From Branchiostoma lanceolatum (lineage: Eukaryota > Chordata > Leptocardii > Amphioxiformes > Branchiostomatidae), in NCBI RefSeq assembly GCF_035083965.1, contig NC_089726.1:8313501-8377500 (forward strand): 64,000 bases of DNA. Direction: 5' to 3'. The position numbers and the translations under genes were made by a program. Below are positions 11,301 to 19,718 of this stretch, piece by piece. Position 1 is the stretch's first letter; the number at the start of each line of letters is the position of its first letter. The notes below the pieces were generated by a model. That model was given only the letters and a program-made list of their open reading frames with translations, ran no database searches and was not told the DNA's origin.

Positions 11301-14300
11301 CTCCAGACTCGTCAAATACGATACAACATAGTACAAAAGTTACTGGATAGTACTTTTCACGGAAGAAAGATAGCGGATGCTACTAGTATCTAAGACGTCT
11401 GACGTTTCCGAGAAACTGACAGGCTATCACGAGTGCAAATTACAGTGTATTCACTTGATTTTAACATAGACCTTACCTAGTTCAATGGTGGCGTTGCACG
11501 TCCTGTCCGCCCAGAGCTGGTGAGGGAAGATGGGTGGTGGAGCGGTGTCACTCAACACGCCTGGGGAAAAAAGGAATGCAATGATTGTTTTCATCAGCTT
11601 GTTAACCATTCCCCTGCTGTCTTATCTAGTTGTCAATGGACATCGTTCGCCAAAAAGTAGTTTTGCCAGGAGAGGGCTGAATAGCAGTGGTTGCTGGTTA
11701 TCTCCAAGCAAATCTATCGGTGGCAAGGCAGTATCAAAACATATCTTGACTTACTGGCGTATCTGAGGCGGAATCCCGGCGCGGTGACGGAGGAGTCGGA
11801 GGTGAACTCCACTTTGACGATGGAGTCGGTGGTGGTGTAACTACATCCGAGACCTGCGTCCAGCTTACACGTGTAACTGGTAGAGAAAAGATATAACGTT
11901 GCATCTTGTTAGTGTATTCAGGTGATTATCTATCTGTTTTTACGCAATATTTATGCTGTACAGGGTCTATGTTACACGTCTGTGGCTTAGAAATTGTAGT
12001 CACTGGATCATGTTGATTTAAGCTCGCTCATTCGTCTATTTTAGGTCTATTTGGTCTATCTTGCGAAGCTGCCCGAAGGGTATATGTTCACCGTTCATTA
12101 AGAACGTTAATGTGTGAAAGACACCTCAAGCACATCAGTCTTATAAGATACTTATAGGGAATTACCAAGAGTCGACGAAAAAAACAACAACAATGGTATC
12201 ATATGATAGCATTTTTTCGTCGACACTTAGCAATTACCTACTAGTGTAAATATCTTTACTATAATAAGAATGAAATATGCTTGAGCATTATCCAACTTAC
12301 GTGTGCTGCTTATCGCCGTCTGTGATGAGTAGGAAGTCGTAGTCGCACTCGACGTCGAACTCTTCGAACCAGATGTTGATGGGGGCCTGGTCGGGGTTCT
12401 CGATGGTCCAGACGCATGCGTGGTTGTTCCCGTACTCGGCCGGGTACCCGGGGCTCTCGATCACTCCCTCGGCGTCCGTCAGCGTCGCGCCGCAAGTCGG
12501 CGCACCGCCTGGCAAAGATGACAAATACGAAACTGTAGATCATAAACTGATAAACTGCGTTCTAACATATTGTAATGTGTTATGTTCGCAGTTTTCGCGG
12601 TGAACTTTCAACGCGAACTTAAAACCACCTCGAACACTCGAAACCGCGGGAACTTAAATGCATTTACAGTAAGTAACCTCCACCAGGTCTTCCTTAGAAT
12701 GCTGTTTCGATTGTACCCACCTGTATCAATCTCGCAGATGTACTGGGCAGTCCCTCCGCAATAAGCATCATTCCAGTTGTACCCTGACAGCTGCACACAG
12801 TCTTCGTCTCCGTTGTTGTTTGGTTCTCCGAAATTCCAGCTCCTGAAGTCAATACGAAAAATAAGTTTGCAAATTTTGCTGCACAACCTTGTTTTCTGAT
12901 GGAACATTGCGTATTCGTAGCGACTGACAAAACTTGGCTTATAATAAACTTTCTATACCAACGTTAACGTCCAGACCATTTTATGTTTAAGACTTCAGAG
13001 GTCCAATAAGTAGAACGATAAAAGTAACAGAAGCAGCAGAAAAGAACGTTACAACATGTCTTGCGGCAGCCATTGAATCCCTATGGCATACTTAATCTCC
13101 AAGCAGATCTATCGGTGGCAATTACAGTATCCAAAGTGCAAAAGCAGTATTATTGACCACTTGGATACTGTCAAGGTCACCGATAGATCTACATGGAGAT
13201 TATGGCATACAAGTACTCGCTAAGGCTTCCAACTACGGACCTTACGTTGCAGATGTGTAGAGATTTCTCCTACTTACGTGTAAGTCAGCGGAGTTCCATC
13301 CACCCAGATGAAGGTGCCCTCCGCCCCAGTGTCGTGAAGACCGATCCAGTACGGCTGGTAGTCGTAGTTGGTTAGTCCCTGGATAAAAGACTGAGAAAAA
13401 TACTATTCAGTAAAAGCGAAGGAGTGTCTTAAGTAAGTTAGATTAAATATTATCTTCCGCAATATTAAACTTTTTGGAAAGCGTGATAGGCAATTCGATC
13501 ATCAGATCTGTACTGAACAAGTATAGTAAGGTAGTAAGGTCAATTCATGGATCGACATCTCAAAATGTATTCGCACTCATCAAACAAGCAGATCAATTCA
13601 AAATACATCCAATACTTTTAACCCCATCATTTAGATGGATGGCCGAGAGTAAAATCCGAATTTTCATCTTTAAAAACAAATCCTCTAGGAGTAGATTTCC
13701 TATATCTTACCTCCTCGTCATAAGTGCCGATGGTGGCCAGATGTCCGCCCTTGCTGACACAGTCGTCACTCGCCTGTTGCCACGTCACGTAGTTGTTCAC
13801 CACGAGGAAGCACGAGGAGGGACCGGTGGACCAGCCGGACGAGCAGCCGACGGGGACGTTGGGGTCTGTGGGTAGGACAGACACTGTGGGAGTTAGAGAC
13901 GTATGTCTGAGGAAATGGGGTTTGATTTAGGAGAAGTATGGCAGTTTATGATGTTTTCAGACAGGCCGTCATTAGTATGTGTGCGTGTCTTACGGATCTC
14001 CACACGCTTGTACCCGTACTTGGTAGTCTCCTTCGCACACTTCCTATATCGGCGGCGTATATATTGGGGGGGGAGGGGGGGGGGGCAAAAGTTTTCAAAT
14101 GCCGGTGTTCTATGAGATTCTGTCCGGGCGCGAGAATCGGTCCGGCCGGGTACCTTATTTGGAGCGAAGACACAGGAAGTGGGCGTGGTCTACAAACTAC
14201 GAAGGCCCACACATACAATGTATTATCGTGCATGAAGTACTAATCACGGAGTTCTGCTTACATTGGAGTAGGGTTTAACATAGTTAAAAGATATGAAATC

Positions 14301-17300
14301 AAATACCACACAAGATGACGTGTTTGTTTACTTATAAGAGCTACAGTATTAGTACAAATAGTGTTTTCTGTACTAAATACCAAACGAAAGTCGCTAAAGA
14401 AAAAAATAAAAGATGCCTACCCTAATGACTGTTTAGAATCATTCGCCGAGTTAATGAACCTGATTGTAATAACCTAAGTCACTCTATTTGGAAGAGTGTA
14501 AGGGAGGACCACTTTCCACGGGAGGATCAAATGTGATAGAAGGTCGTTAGAATCGGTCCGCCCTACTGAAAATCGCGGTATCGTTAAACAAAACACTTCT
14601 CAAACATGTTTTATCGCAATGTTAAGACTCAAGTAGATATGTCCGAGTTAATAAGACTGATTGTAATAATCTAAGTCACTCCATTTGGAAGAGTGTGAGG
14701 GGGGGCGACTTTCCACGGGCGGACCAAATGTGATAGAAGGTCGTGAGAATCTAGCCTCCTGTGCAGGCCTCCTATAACGCGCGACATATATATTGGGGGA
14801 GGGGGAGCTCTTATGCCGGCAAGGGAGTTGTGCAGCCGAGGGAGTTGTATAGCCGAGGGGTCCGCGCGTTATCTACGTCACTCCAATAATCTAAGTCACT
14901 CCATTTGGAAGAGTGTGAGGGGGGACGACTTTCCACGGGCGGACCAAATGTGATAGAAGGTCGTGAGAATCGGTCCGCTCTACTGAAAATCGCGGTATCG
15001 TTAAACAAAACACTTCTCAAACATGTTTTATCGCAATGTTAAGACTCAAGCAGGACAACCTTCCCAGTGATCTTTGGAAGCGAAGAAACAGCCATCACTG
15101 TTAGAACAACAACTGCACTTAAAGATTTTCGCAGCAATAAAACAATCACATTTCCGCGCGATGAATTCGAACATCATTTTGCACCGGAAATTATATCTAA
15201 GATCAGAGAGGGTAGCAGAACAAGTGTAACGTACCGGAGCCGCCACAGTTGCCACAGCTCTGAGCACACTGGACCAGCATGTAATCGGGGTTGGCGTCAC
15301 ATTCACCAGTGGACGCCCAACTGGCACAGTGTGGATTGGTGTCCGTGCAGGAAGAGGCTGCATTGAGGGGGGGTTGGTGTACTTTGTACTTGTGGGCCTT
15401 CCGAGTTTTTGGGCCACGCCCCGGACAGATTCTCACGCCGGACCATATTTCATCGGCAAGGGAGTTGTGTAGCCAAGGGAGTTGTGTAGCCGAGGGACGA
15501 CCGCCACGCCGTGGATATAAACGGCGGTCGTCCCTCGGCTACACAACTCCCTTGCCGGCATTAGAGAACCTTGCCCCCCCCCCCCCCCCCCAATATATAC
15601 GCCGCCGTTATAGGAAGTCTGTGAAGGAGGCTACGTACTTAGCCCCTCCATGAAAAGCACGTCTTACTTGCATATTATGACAGATATAATTGGGCCATTA
15701 TCTGCGATTCTAAAAGATGATCCTATTACATCATCATCGGAGAAAAAGTAACGATCCGTGAAAAAATACTGAATATCGCATAGCGTATAGATAATTCTGC
15801 GGCACAAACTCATTGGGATACGTCAAGTCCTTTTGAGCTTCATTCTAGTCAGCTCAAGAAATCATCAGATAGTAAACAGCGACTCACCGGTAGTGGTTGG
15901 AGGAGCGGGTGTTGTCGCTGTGGAAGAAGACCAAATAGAATCATAATCTCAAATGCATATGAAAGTTTATTGAAACATGCTTTCTGTCTCGTCATTCGTT
16001 GATCAATTGGAAAGCGCCAGTCGTGTATATATGTTGCATCATTGGCACATAACTAATGCCACATTACAGAAGGATGTTGATAGCACCGACATATATTGAT
16101 TCTTGGTCCACCATCTCTTTAGAAGCTTACTGTACCGTCGCATTGTTCAAACAAAAGCAAACGGATAGGTTTTCTTAGTTGTTAAGGGGGTACATCGCGA
16201 CCTAGAATCTCAGCAATGCTATATTTTACATGAGAAGTACAGAAGCCTCTCTAAATGAAACAACGTGCTCGAATACATTTTTTTTATCAAGCAAACAAAA
16301 AGGAACTGATACAGATAGGATGACGACGCACTCAAGTTGAGCCAACTTATATCAGCGCCGCCATGAAAAAAGAAAAGAACTTACTAATCATAAACTAACA
16401 AAGATACATTTAATACGTAAACTGACGAATAAACGAATGTAATATATGAAAACATCAATTTAGCTCTCTTATGCTAAGGTCACATTTCCAAACCGGGGCC
16501 CGGCGCTTTTTATCGTACTTTTCGTTCCGGCAAACTGCCCGGCCGGGCCCCTGCTAGAAGATATTCAAGAAGTGTGTGCTACTTACGACAAGCGTTCACG
16601 GCGCACGTCTCAAACTCCGTGGCAGGGTCGGTGGTGTAACACCACGGCTTGGCGTCCACTCCCAGCGGGTTCCGGCAGAAGTTCTGCTCCAGGCCGGAGT
16701 CAGGGTACAGGGTGGGGCGGAAGATGTGGGTGTGGGGCGTCTGCTGGTCCCAAGCCTGGCACGTCAGGCCGGACTCTGTCACCGTGGCGTCGCCTCTGTA
16801 GCTCTCTCCGTTTCCGTAGTAGCATTCTGATACTAAAATATATATCAAATACATGCGTTACCATCAAGAGGGGCACTTCGGAGCAAAGGCCCAGGACGTG
16901 GCCTATGCGCTGAGGTAGGCAGGCAGGCAGGTACCCTTAAACTTAGCAGTCAAGCGAATCTTGTACACTTGTACATATAATTATTTCAATTAATCAGTCA
17001 GTTCTTGATTCTAGTGTAGAAAAGGACAAGAAATCTTTAGCGTCACTCAATGTAGGTGTCTGGTCGACATGATAGACTCGTTAACTGAAGGCATTTGTGT
17101 GCCTAGGAAATTAGCGTGTTTCTATACCGAAGTGCGTCTTAAAGAATCCATCAATATAGTACTATGTTGGTTTTGTCAAAATTGATCGGGCTTCTAAGCA
17201 ATTTAGCCGTGACTAGTTGATCTGTATTATCCGAGCACAGGTTTCGGTCGGGGGCTAGTAGTGGCAGCAATTTTGTCATTTGCCTCCGGAGCTCCCAGAC

Positions 17301-18069
17301 GAAAGACATCGCGGCCACTTCTAGCCCCTTGACCGAAACCTCTGCTTGAAGCAGTAGCCCAACCGTACCGCATTCGTCCACATCACACAGCTCGAACTCT
17401 GTGCCCGGGTCGGTGGTGTAGCACCAGGGCTTGGCGTCCACGCCAAGCGGGTTCCGGCAGGCGTTCCCGTCCAGCCCGGCGGTGGGGTACAGGCTGGGCT
17501 GGAAGATGTGGGGATGAGGAGACTGCTGGTTCCACGACTGGCAAGTCAGCCCAGACACCGTCTGCGATGTCGGTCCTCTGTAGCTTTCTCCATTCCCGTA
17601 GTAACAATCTGGTGGCAGAAAGTGGCAGACATTCAAGCATCATACGTTATGACAAAAGGTAAAGGATAAAGCAGTCATCCTGAGGGTTATGAAGCATGAT
17701 ACTTTATCTATCGCGGCTTGCGCTTTCAGACAAGCACATAGGCACTGTGTACTGTTACCCGTACTATTCTCGATAAGCGTGTTGGGTTCTTTCACTTTAA
17801 GAAGTTCGACGTATGAAGCTCCCTCATACACAGCTTACAGAGATGCCAGCTTTATAAGATAGGTACGGTAGAACTTTTGTTAGAAAACAATGAACTTAAT
17901 TATACGGGTTACGCCAAGCTTCAGAAATTAAGATATCAGTGATCAGTTCCATATGGTACACTTTTCTCTTCATCTAAAAGTCACGGAATATATTTTTCAA
18001 ACCTTGTGCGCTGCTGCACTCCCAATGAACGGCGGAAATCAGCAAAAGCAAGGCTGCTATCCGCGCCAT
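2243..18069 (-). CDS. Secreted mosaic protein: kringle/ShKT/C-type lectin/CUB/MAM/SRCR, 1156 aa
   Basis: Exons in gene order: 18069-18003, 17608-17369, 16826-16587, 15917-15888, 15357-15235, 13865-13711, 13390-13278, 12842-12721, 12508-12301, 11876-11755, 11560-11477, 11141-10987, 10679-10567, 10251-10127, 9809-9666, 8328-8078, 7631-7547, 7068-6932, 6331-6219, 5785-5652, 5207-5166, 4913-4668, 4223-4185, 3849-3647, 2779-2677, 2319-2243. They sum to 3471 nt and every junction phase agrees. Domains by residue: signal peptide 1-22; kringles 23-102 and 103-182; Pro/Thr linker 183-192; ShKT 193-233; C-type lectin 234-363; CUB 364-473; linker 474-501; C-type lectin 502-632; MAM 633-792; C-type lectin 793-920; linker 921-934; kringle 935-1016; linker 1017-1029; SRCR 1030-1131; basic tail to 1156. 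All modules begin and end in phase 1. No membrane segment follows the signal peptide, so the product is probably secreted. Start: [10 protein letters not shown], good hydrophobic core, Kozak-like context. Role inferred: recognition of sugars or surfaces, or matrix binding. No ortholog was recognised for the whole architecture. Confidence 0.9.
2408..2460. repeat. Dispersed repeat fragment
   Basis: GGTGACAGGCGGTCACCGAA followed by a GAATAAAACACTTGGTTGTG block. A diverged copy is at 55417-55470 in a GDI intron. The family is unknown; it resembles the tail of a retroposon. Confidence 0.55.
2677..3849 (-). CDS. Mosaic gene exons 24-25: SRCR domain
   Basis: Two exons (203 and 103 nt) encode one scavenger receptor cysteine-rich domain. 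Landmarks are [48 protein letters not shown] and HNEDVGVSC. Six Cys and a split over two exons fit group A. The donor of exon 24 lies within the target-site duplication of a palindromic element. Confidence 0.92.
2808..3005. repeat. Dispersed repeat, copy 1
   Basis: Shares GAGAGATCTCTAGTGCAGCA, the block GCAGAATTATGTACCCTGGT (GCGGAATT in this copy) and a TTATGTTAGTAGA end with a second copy at 4435-4640. It carries a poly-C run at 2857-2870. Both copies lie in introns of the mosaic gene. Confidence 0.75.
3443..3648. mobile_element. Near-perfect palindromic MITE with 8-bp target-site duplication
   Basis: The element at 3451-3640 is one long hairpin. The left arm (CTACTCTCCAAGCAGAGGAT...) matches the right arm as reverse complement over about 85 bases with almost no mismatch around a small A/T centre. 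AGTCACCT flanks it at 3443-3450 and 3641-3648, the 8-bp duplication expected of hAT-type elements. There are no coding frames. The high arm identity suggests a recent insertion. Confidence 0.9.
4185..4223 (-). CDS. Mosaic gene exon 23: 13-residue linker
   Basis: A 39-nt phase 1-1 exon ([13 protein letters not shown]) has AG and GTTTGT borders. It is supported only by frame and splice sites. Confidence 0.6.
4435..4640. repeat. Dispersed repeat, copy 2
   Basis: Diverged partner of 2808-3005 (same GAGAGATCTCTAGTGCAGCA core and AATTATGTACCCTGGT end). It ends about 30 bases from the donor of the kringle 3 exon. Confidence 0.75.
4668..4913 (-). CDS. Mosaic gene exon 22: kringle 3
   Basis: A 246-nt phase 1-1 exon. 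It reads [27 protein letters not shown] and CDLQAC. It keeps the first Asp of the lysine site but not the second, and is clearly older than the kringle 1/2 pair. Confidence 0.9.
5166..5207 (-). CDS. Mosaic gene exon 21: 14-residue linker
   Basis: A 42-nt phase 1-1 exon ([14 protein letters not shown]) has AG and GTAAAT borders. It links lectin domain 3 to kringle 3. Confidence 0.65.
5336..5608 (+). mobile_element. tRNA-derived SINE, family A
   Basis: Matches 55715-55965 over its length: CTGCCTCTGGACCAAGA, CTTGTCGAAAAGAG(G/C)TAGGG, and CAGTGGAAGA. The copy at 55715 keeps a B-box-like GAGTTTGAATCCC, which shows the tRNA origin. It is inserted in an intron of the mosaic gene. Confidence 0.75.
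5652..7068 (-). CDS. Mosaic gene exons 18-20: C-type lectin domain 3
   Basis: Exons of 137, 113 and 134 nt encode [36 protein letters not shown] and AWND..YYICE. EPN and WND are intact. It is more diverged from domains 1 and 2 than they are from each other. Confidence 0.9.
6428..6456. repeat. (ATTCA)n microsatellite
   Basis: About five TTCAA units in an intron of the mosaic gene. Confidence 0.85.
7547..9809 (-). CDS. Mosaic gene exons 15-17: MAM domain
   Basis: Exons of 144, 251 and 85 nt encode [10 protein letters not shown], a W and [12 protein letters not shown], then the central [17 protein letters not shown] strand. The end is VVFEAERG...[14 protein letters not shown]. The four Cys and the I-A-I-D-D motif are classic MAM features. 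Confidence 0.9.
8395..9310. repeat. Tandemly duplicated dispersed repeat
   Basis: A roughly 255-base unit occurs twice (about 8425-8640 and 8685-8900): ATTCCTCTCTTCCT, GTTACA.ATGTCACAT, GATTTGCATAAT, ATGACCATCCA. A third partial start is at about 9120. The end is a short hairpin, CTTCGTCGACGAAGG, at about 9290-9305. It looks like the 3' region of a non-LTR element, but there is no coding frame to prove it. Confidence 0.6.
10127..11141 (-). CDS. Mosaic gene exons 12-14: C-type lectin domain 2
   Basis: Exons of 155, 113 and 125 nt repeat the layout of lectin domain 1. They carry [29 protein letters not shown] and SWND..YICE. EPN and WND are both intact. Exon sizes within three bases of domain 1 argue for duplication of a three-exon block. 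Confidence 0.9.
11477..11560 (-). CDS. Mosaic gene exon 11: 28-residue linker
   Basis: An 84-nt phase 1-1 exon encodes a Pro-rich linker with a lone Cys and one N-x-T sequon (CNATIEL). It matches no domain I recognise. Confidence 0.75.
11755..12508 (-). CDS. Mosaic gene exons 9-10: CUB domain
   Basis: Two exons (208 and 122 nt). The domain starts with TCG and shows ESPGYP, a Cys before [18 protein letters not shown] and the closing [14 protein letters not shown], all typical CUB landmarks. The acidic residues of a calcium-binding CUB (E..D..D) appear to be present. Confidence 0.9.
12158..12238. repeat. Small palindromic repeat
   Basis: GAATTACCAAGAGTCGACGA and TTCGTCGACACTTAGCAATTAC form inverted arms around a short spacer, in the intron splitting the CUB domain. 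Confidence 0.7.
12560..12675. mobile_element. MITE fragment of the GTAAATGC / CGCGAA family
   Basis: Contains TTCGCGGTGAAC, TTAAAACCACC and the terminal GCATTTACAGTAA that also ends the copies at 23052-23240 and 38819-39017. Confidence 0.6.
12721..13865 (-). CDS. Mosaic gene exons 6-8: C-type lectin domain 1
   Basis: Three exons (155, 113, 122 nt; internal phases 0 and 2). They show [23 protein letters not shown], the EPN triplet in NFGEPNN and WND followed by YICE. EPN plus WND is the Ca2+-site-2 signature of mannose-type lectins, so calcium-dependent sugar binding is plausible. Confidence 0.9.
13095..13202. mobile_element. Palindromic MITE with TCTCCAAGCAGAT ends
   Basis: TAATCTCCAAGCAGATCTAT with GGTGGCA and CAGTATCCAAGTG returns inverted as CACTTGGATACTGTCA...GATAGATCTACATGGAGATTA. 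A half copy lies at 11700-11744. The terminal TCTCCAAGCAGA is shared with the hairpin element at 3451-3640, and CTGCTTGGAGATTA at about 44919 is another end. Confidence 0.8.
14018..15640. repeat. Complex inverted-repeat region around the ShKT exon
   Basis: The left arm at about 14018-14215 (CTCCTTCGCACACTTCCTAT, GGCGGCGTATATATTGGGG, AGAATCGGTCCGG, GAAGGCCCACA) recurs reversed at about 15368-15640. Between them, a 150-base block (TTTGGAAGAGTGT, TTCCACGGGCGGACCAAATG, TTAAACAAAACACTTCTCAA) occurs at about 14478-14632, 14671-14753 and 14892-15050. A tight hairpin, GGGAGTTGTGTAGCCGAGGG, sits at about 15455-15555. Poly-G/poly-C runs mark both ends. It is probably one or more fold-back elements with nested duplications. 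Confidence 0.75.
15235..15357 (-). CDS. Mosaic gene exon 5: ShKT (SXC) domain
   Basis: Six cysteines in the ShKT spacing: [25 protein letters not shown], then C..C at SCGNC. A Gly-Ser tail follows. In animal extracellular proteins this fold is usually a structural or protease-associated module. The exon sits inside a complex inverted repeat (see 14018-15640). Confidence 0.85.
15888..15917 (-). CDS. Mosaic gene exon 4: 10-residue Pro/Thr linker
   Basis: A 30-nt exon with clean AG and GTGAGT borders encodes [10 protein letters not shown], a probable O-glycosylated hinge. It was placed because the flanking phases (1-1) require no frame change and its splice sites are strong. Confidence 0.7.
16587..16826 (-). 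CDS. Mosaic gene exon 3: kringle 2
   Basis: This is again a 240-nt, phase 1-1 exon, [12 protein letters not shown] to CAVNAC. It is very like kringle 1 (same [14 protein letters not shown] core), so the two arose by a recent tandem duplication. The DXD lysine site is missing here as well. Confidence 0.9.
17369..17608 (-). CDS. Mosaic gene exon 2: kringle 1
   Basis: One 240-nt exon encodes the whole domain, from [12 protein letters not shown] to CDVDEC. It has six Cys and the family core CRNP...PWCYTTDP. The lysine-binding DXD of plasminogen kringles is replaced by L-G-V-D, so classical lysine binding looks doubtful. Confidence 0.9.
18003..18069 (-). CDS. Mosaic gene exon 1: signal peptide
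   Basis: The exon encodes 22 residues: Met-Ala-Arg, then the hydrophobic core [11 protein letters not shown], then small residues before the first kringle (CSSAQG). It ends in phase 1 with donor GTTTGA. The ATG lies in the context ACCATGG. Confidence 0.85.
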
Positions 18070-18512
18070 GGTAACAGTAATGAGGAATGCTGAATTCTCT
18101 CTCTCTAGTTCTTAACACGTCTGCACGGTGTGCCTGCTCACAGACAACTGCAGATGTTGAATTTGTGTGGCCACACTCCTCACATCCTCACAGGTTTGTT
18201 TAAATATGACTAACTGTACACAGAAACTTCCGCGACCTTCAATAACAGGAACCATAGTGTTTGAATGACTGATAACGTCACATGCCACGGAGTCTCACTC
18301 TACGTTAGAATGTAGTTAAAAGGTCACAGGTGTACCGTTACCTAACAAATCAATATATGAAAGATATCTTCCTTTTGGTTGCGCGGGGCAAGGTTCAAAA
18401 GTTCCATAGCGATACAACTAGCCGCGATGGCAAGAAAAGTATTGTGACAAGTCAAGTATCTATTTCTTTCAAGGTTGTTGTCTTAGCGATGACAATATGA
18501 TAAGAGAGTGAC

Positions 18513-18732
18513 TATTGACAGGATGATCCTGTCAATAACAGACTTTTGCACCATTGACAGGGTGATCCTGTCAGTAGTGGAAATTCTGTTATTCTACTGT
18601 CAATAGTGCCTACCGTATGCATTGTTGACAGGATGGGCCTGTCAATAGGGCAAACATGTACGTCTGTTGTTGACAGAATCATCCTGTCAATAAGAAAACT
18701 TTTCTACTATTGACAAGATGATCCTGCCAATA
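18513..18732. repeat. Cluster of five TTGACAG palindromes
   Basis: Copies lie at about 18513-18537, 18553-18575, 18623-18647, 18669-18692 and 18707-18732, with a half copy at about 18595-18608. The first is a perfect 12-bp-arm palindrome, TATTGACAGGAT-G-ATCCTGTCAATA. The others carry one to three changes. Spacers are unrelated in sequence and 15-45 bases long. Confidence 0.9.
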
Positions 18733-19691
18733 GCCTCAGGCATATGTTAAACTAAGACCAGGGCACCACGAGGTTCGATGTTGTAACAAAGAATGCGTGG
18801 GTAGTTATAGAATTTATGCCGGCACATGTATATGCACAATATAAACATGATATTGTTTCTTTTTTTCTCGTATAGCTTCTACAATAGGGCGGTTAGCGTT
18901 GAATTTTTTTTTACAAGGATATTAGTAGATTCGTGCATGGACAAATAAATTCCATAAAACAGAACCTACATGCACTCGTGTATGCATGGTATGTTCGCAC
19001 AATACAGCAGCGTAAAGACTTGAAAACAATGAAAACCCCTGCCCAAGGCTATAGAATTCTGAAAATTATTCTCATGACCCCTATCACCCTACTTGCCAAG
19101 TTATTTGTGCCGTATTTGTTCGTTCTTACAAACGCGACGTTCGCTCCGGCCAGGGAACACGCACACCTGTCGTCCACTCGTGCCAGTCCCGTGCAGGATG
19201 TGATGCTGCAATTCATCCTTTTGGGCAAATAGTACATGTTTGTGAAGAAAATACTGTGTAGTATCTAATTTTGTATCGTTACAAAACGTGTTTAGACAAC
19301 GCGATGATATAATGTTAAAGATTAAAGAAATAACTGCATATATAAGAGCATCGTCTTGAAATGTCAAACTTGCAATGTGTATAGGATACATCGCATCTAG
19401 AGCTAACGTTATCGACAAAAAAACTTTCCCTTCAGTATGAAAAAATGAATTCAATACGTAACATAAAGCACTTTTTTCTTCGTAAATTGCGTTAAGTTTG
19501 AATGCCTTGGTACGTTTGAATCAATGTGATGTTTTCGACATAGAAAAAGACATGGGAAGTTGATTTCATCGCTGCATCCACAGCGGGATGAGACCGCCAG
19601 CCAGAAAACGTCATCTTCCATCGCAACATCTGCTTGGAGATCAGGTTTTACGATAATTTGACGTTTTGCGTTCCCATCTGATAACGAAAGC

Positions 19692-19702
19692 TGCGCATGC
19701 GC
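19692..19702 (+). promoter_or_regulatory. NRF1-like site upstream of TAF9
   Basis: TGCGCATGCGC is a perfect NRF1 palindrome 17 bases before the TAF9 ATG. NRF1 sites of this kind are common at TATA-less housekeeping starts. Confidence 0.7.
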
Positions 19703-19718
19703 ATTAACAGAAAGCACC

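Larger units (their letters stand above)
18070..19718. other. Divergent intergenic region between the mosaic gene and TAF9
   Basis: No coding exon was recognised. The mosaic gene leaves leftward and TAF9 rightward, so both promoters lie here. It holds the palindrome cluster at 18513-18732 and an NRF1-like site just before TAF9. Confidence 0.7.

Noticed and set aside
13946-14233. Candidate lectin-gene exon on the minus strand
   Set aside because: Open frame without cysteines or lectin motifs; part of a repeat arm. Phases close without it.
14018-15640. A separate gene encoded by the GC-rich frames here
   Set aside because: The frames come from poly-G/poly-C tracts and inverted repeats; only the ShKT exon fits a gene.
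18513-18732. CRISPR array
   Set aside because: Five palindromic repeats with spacers look similar at first, but repeats vary, spacers differ in length, there are no cas genes and the genome is animal.
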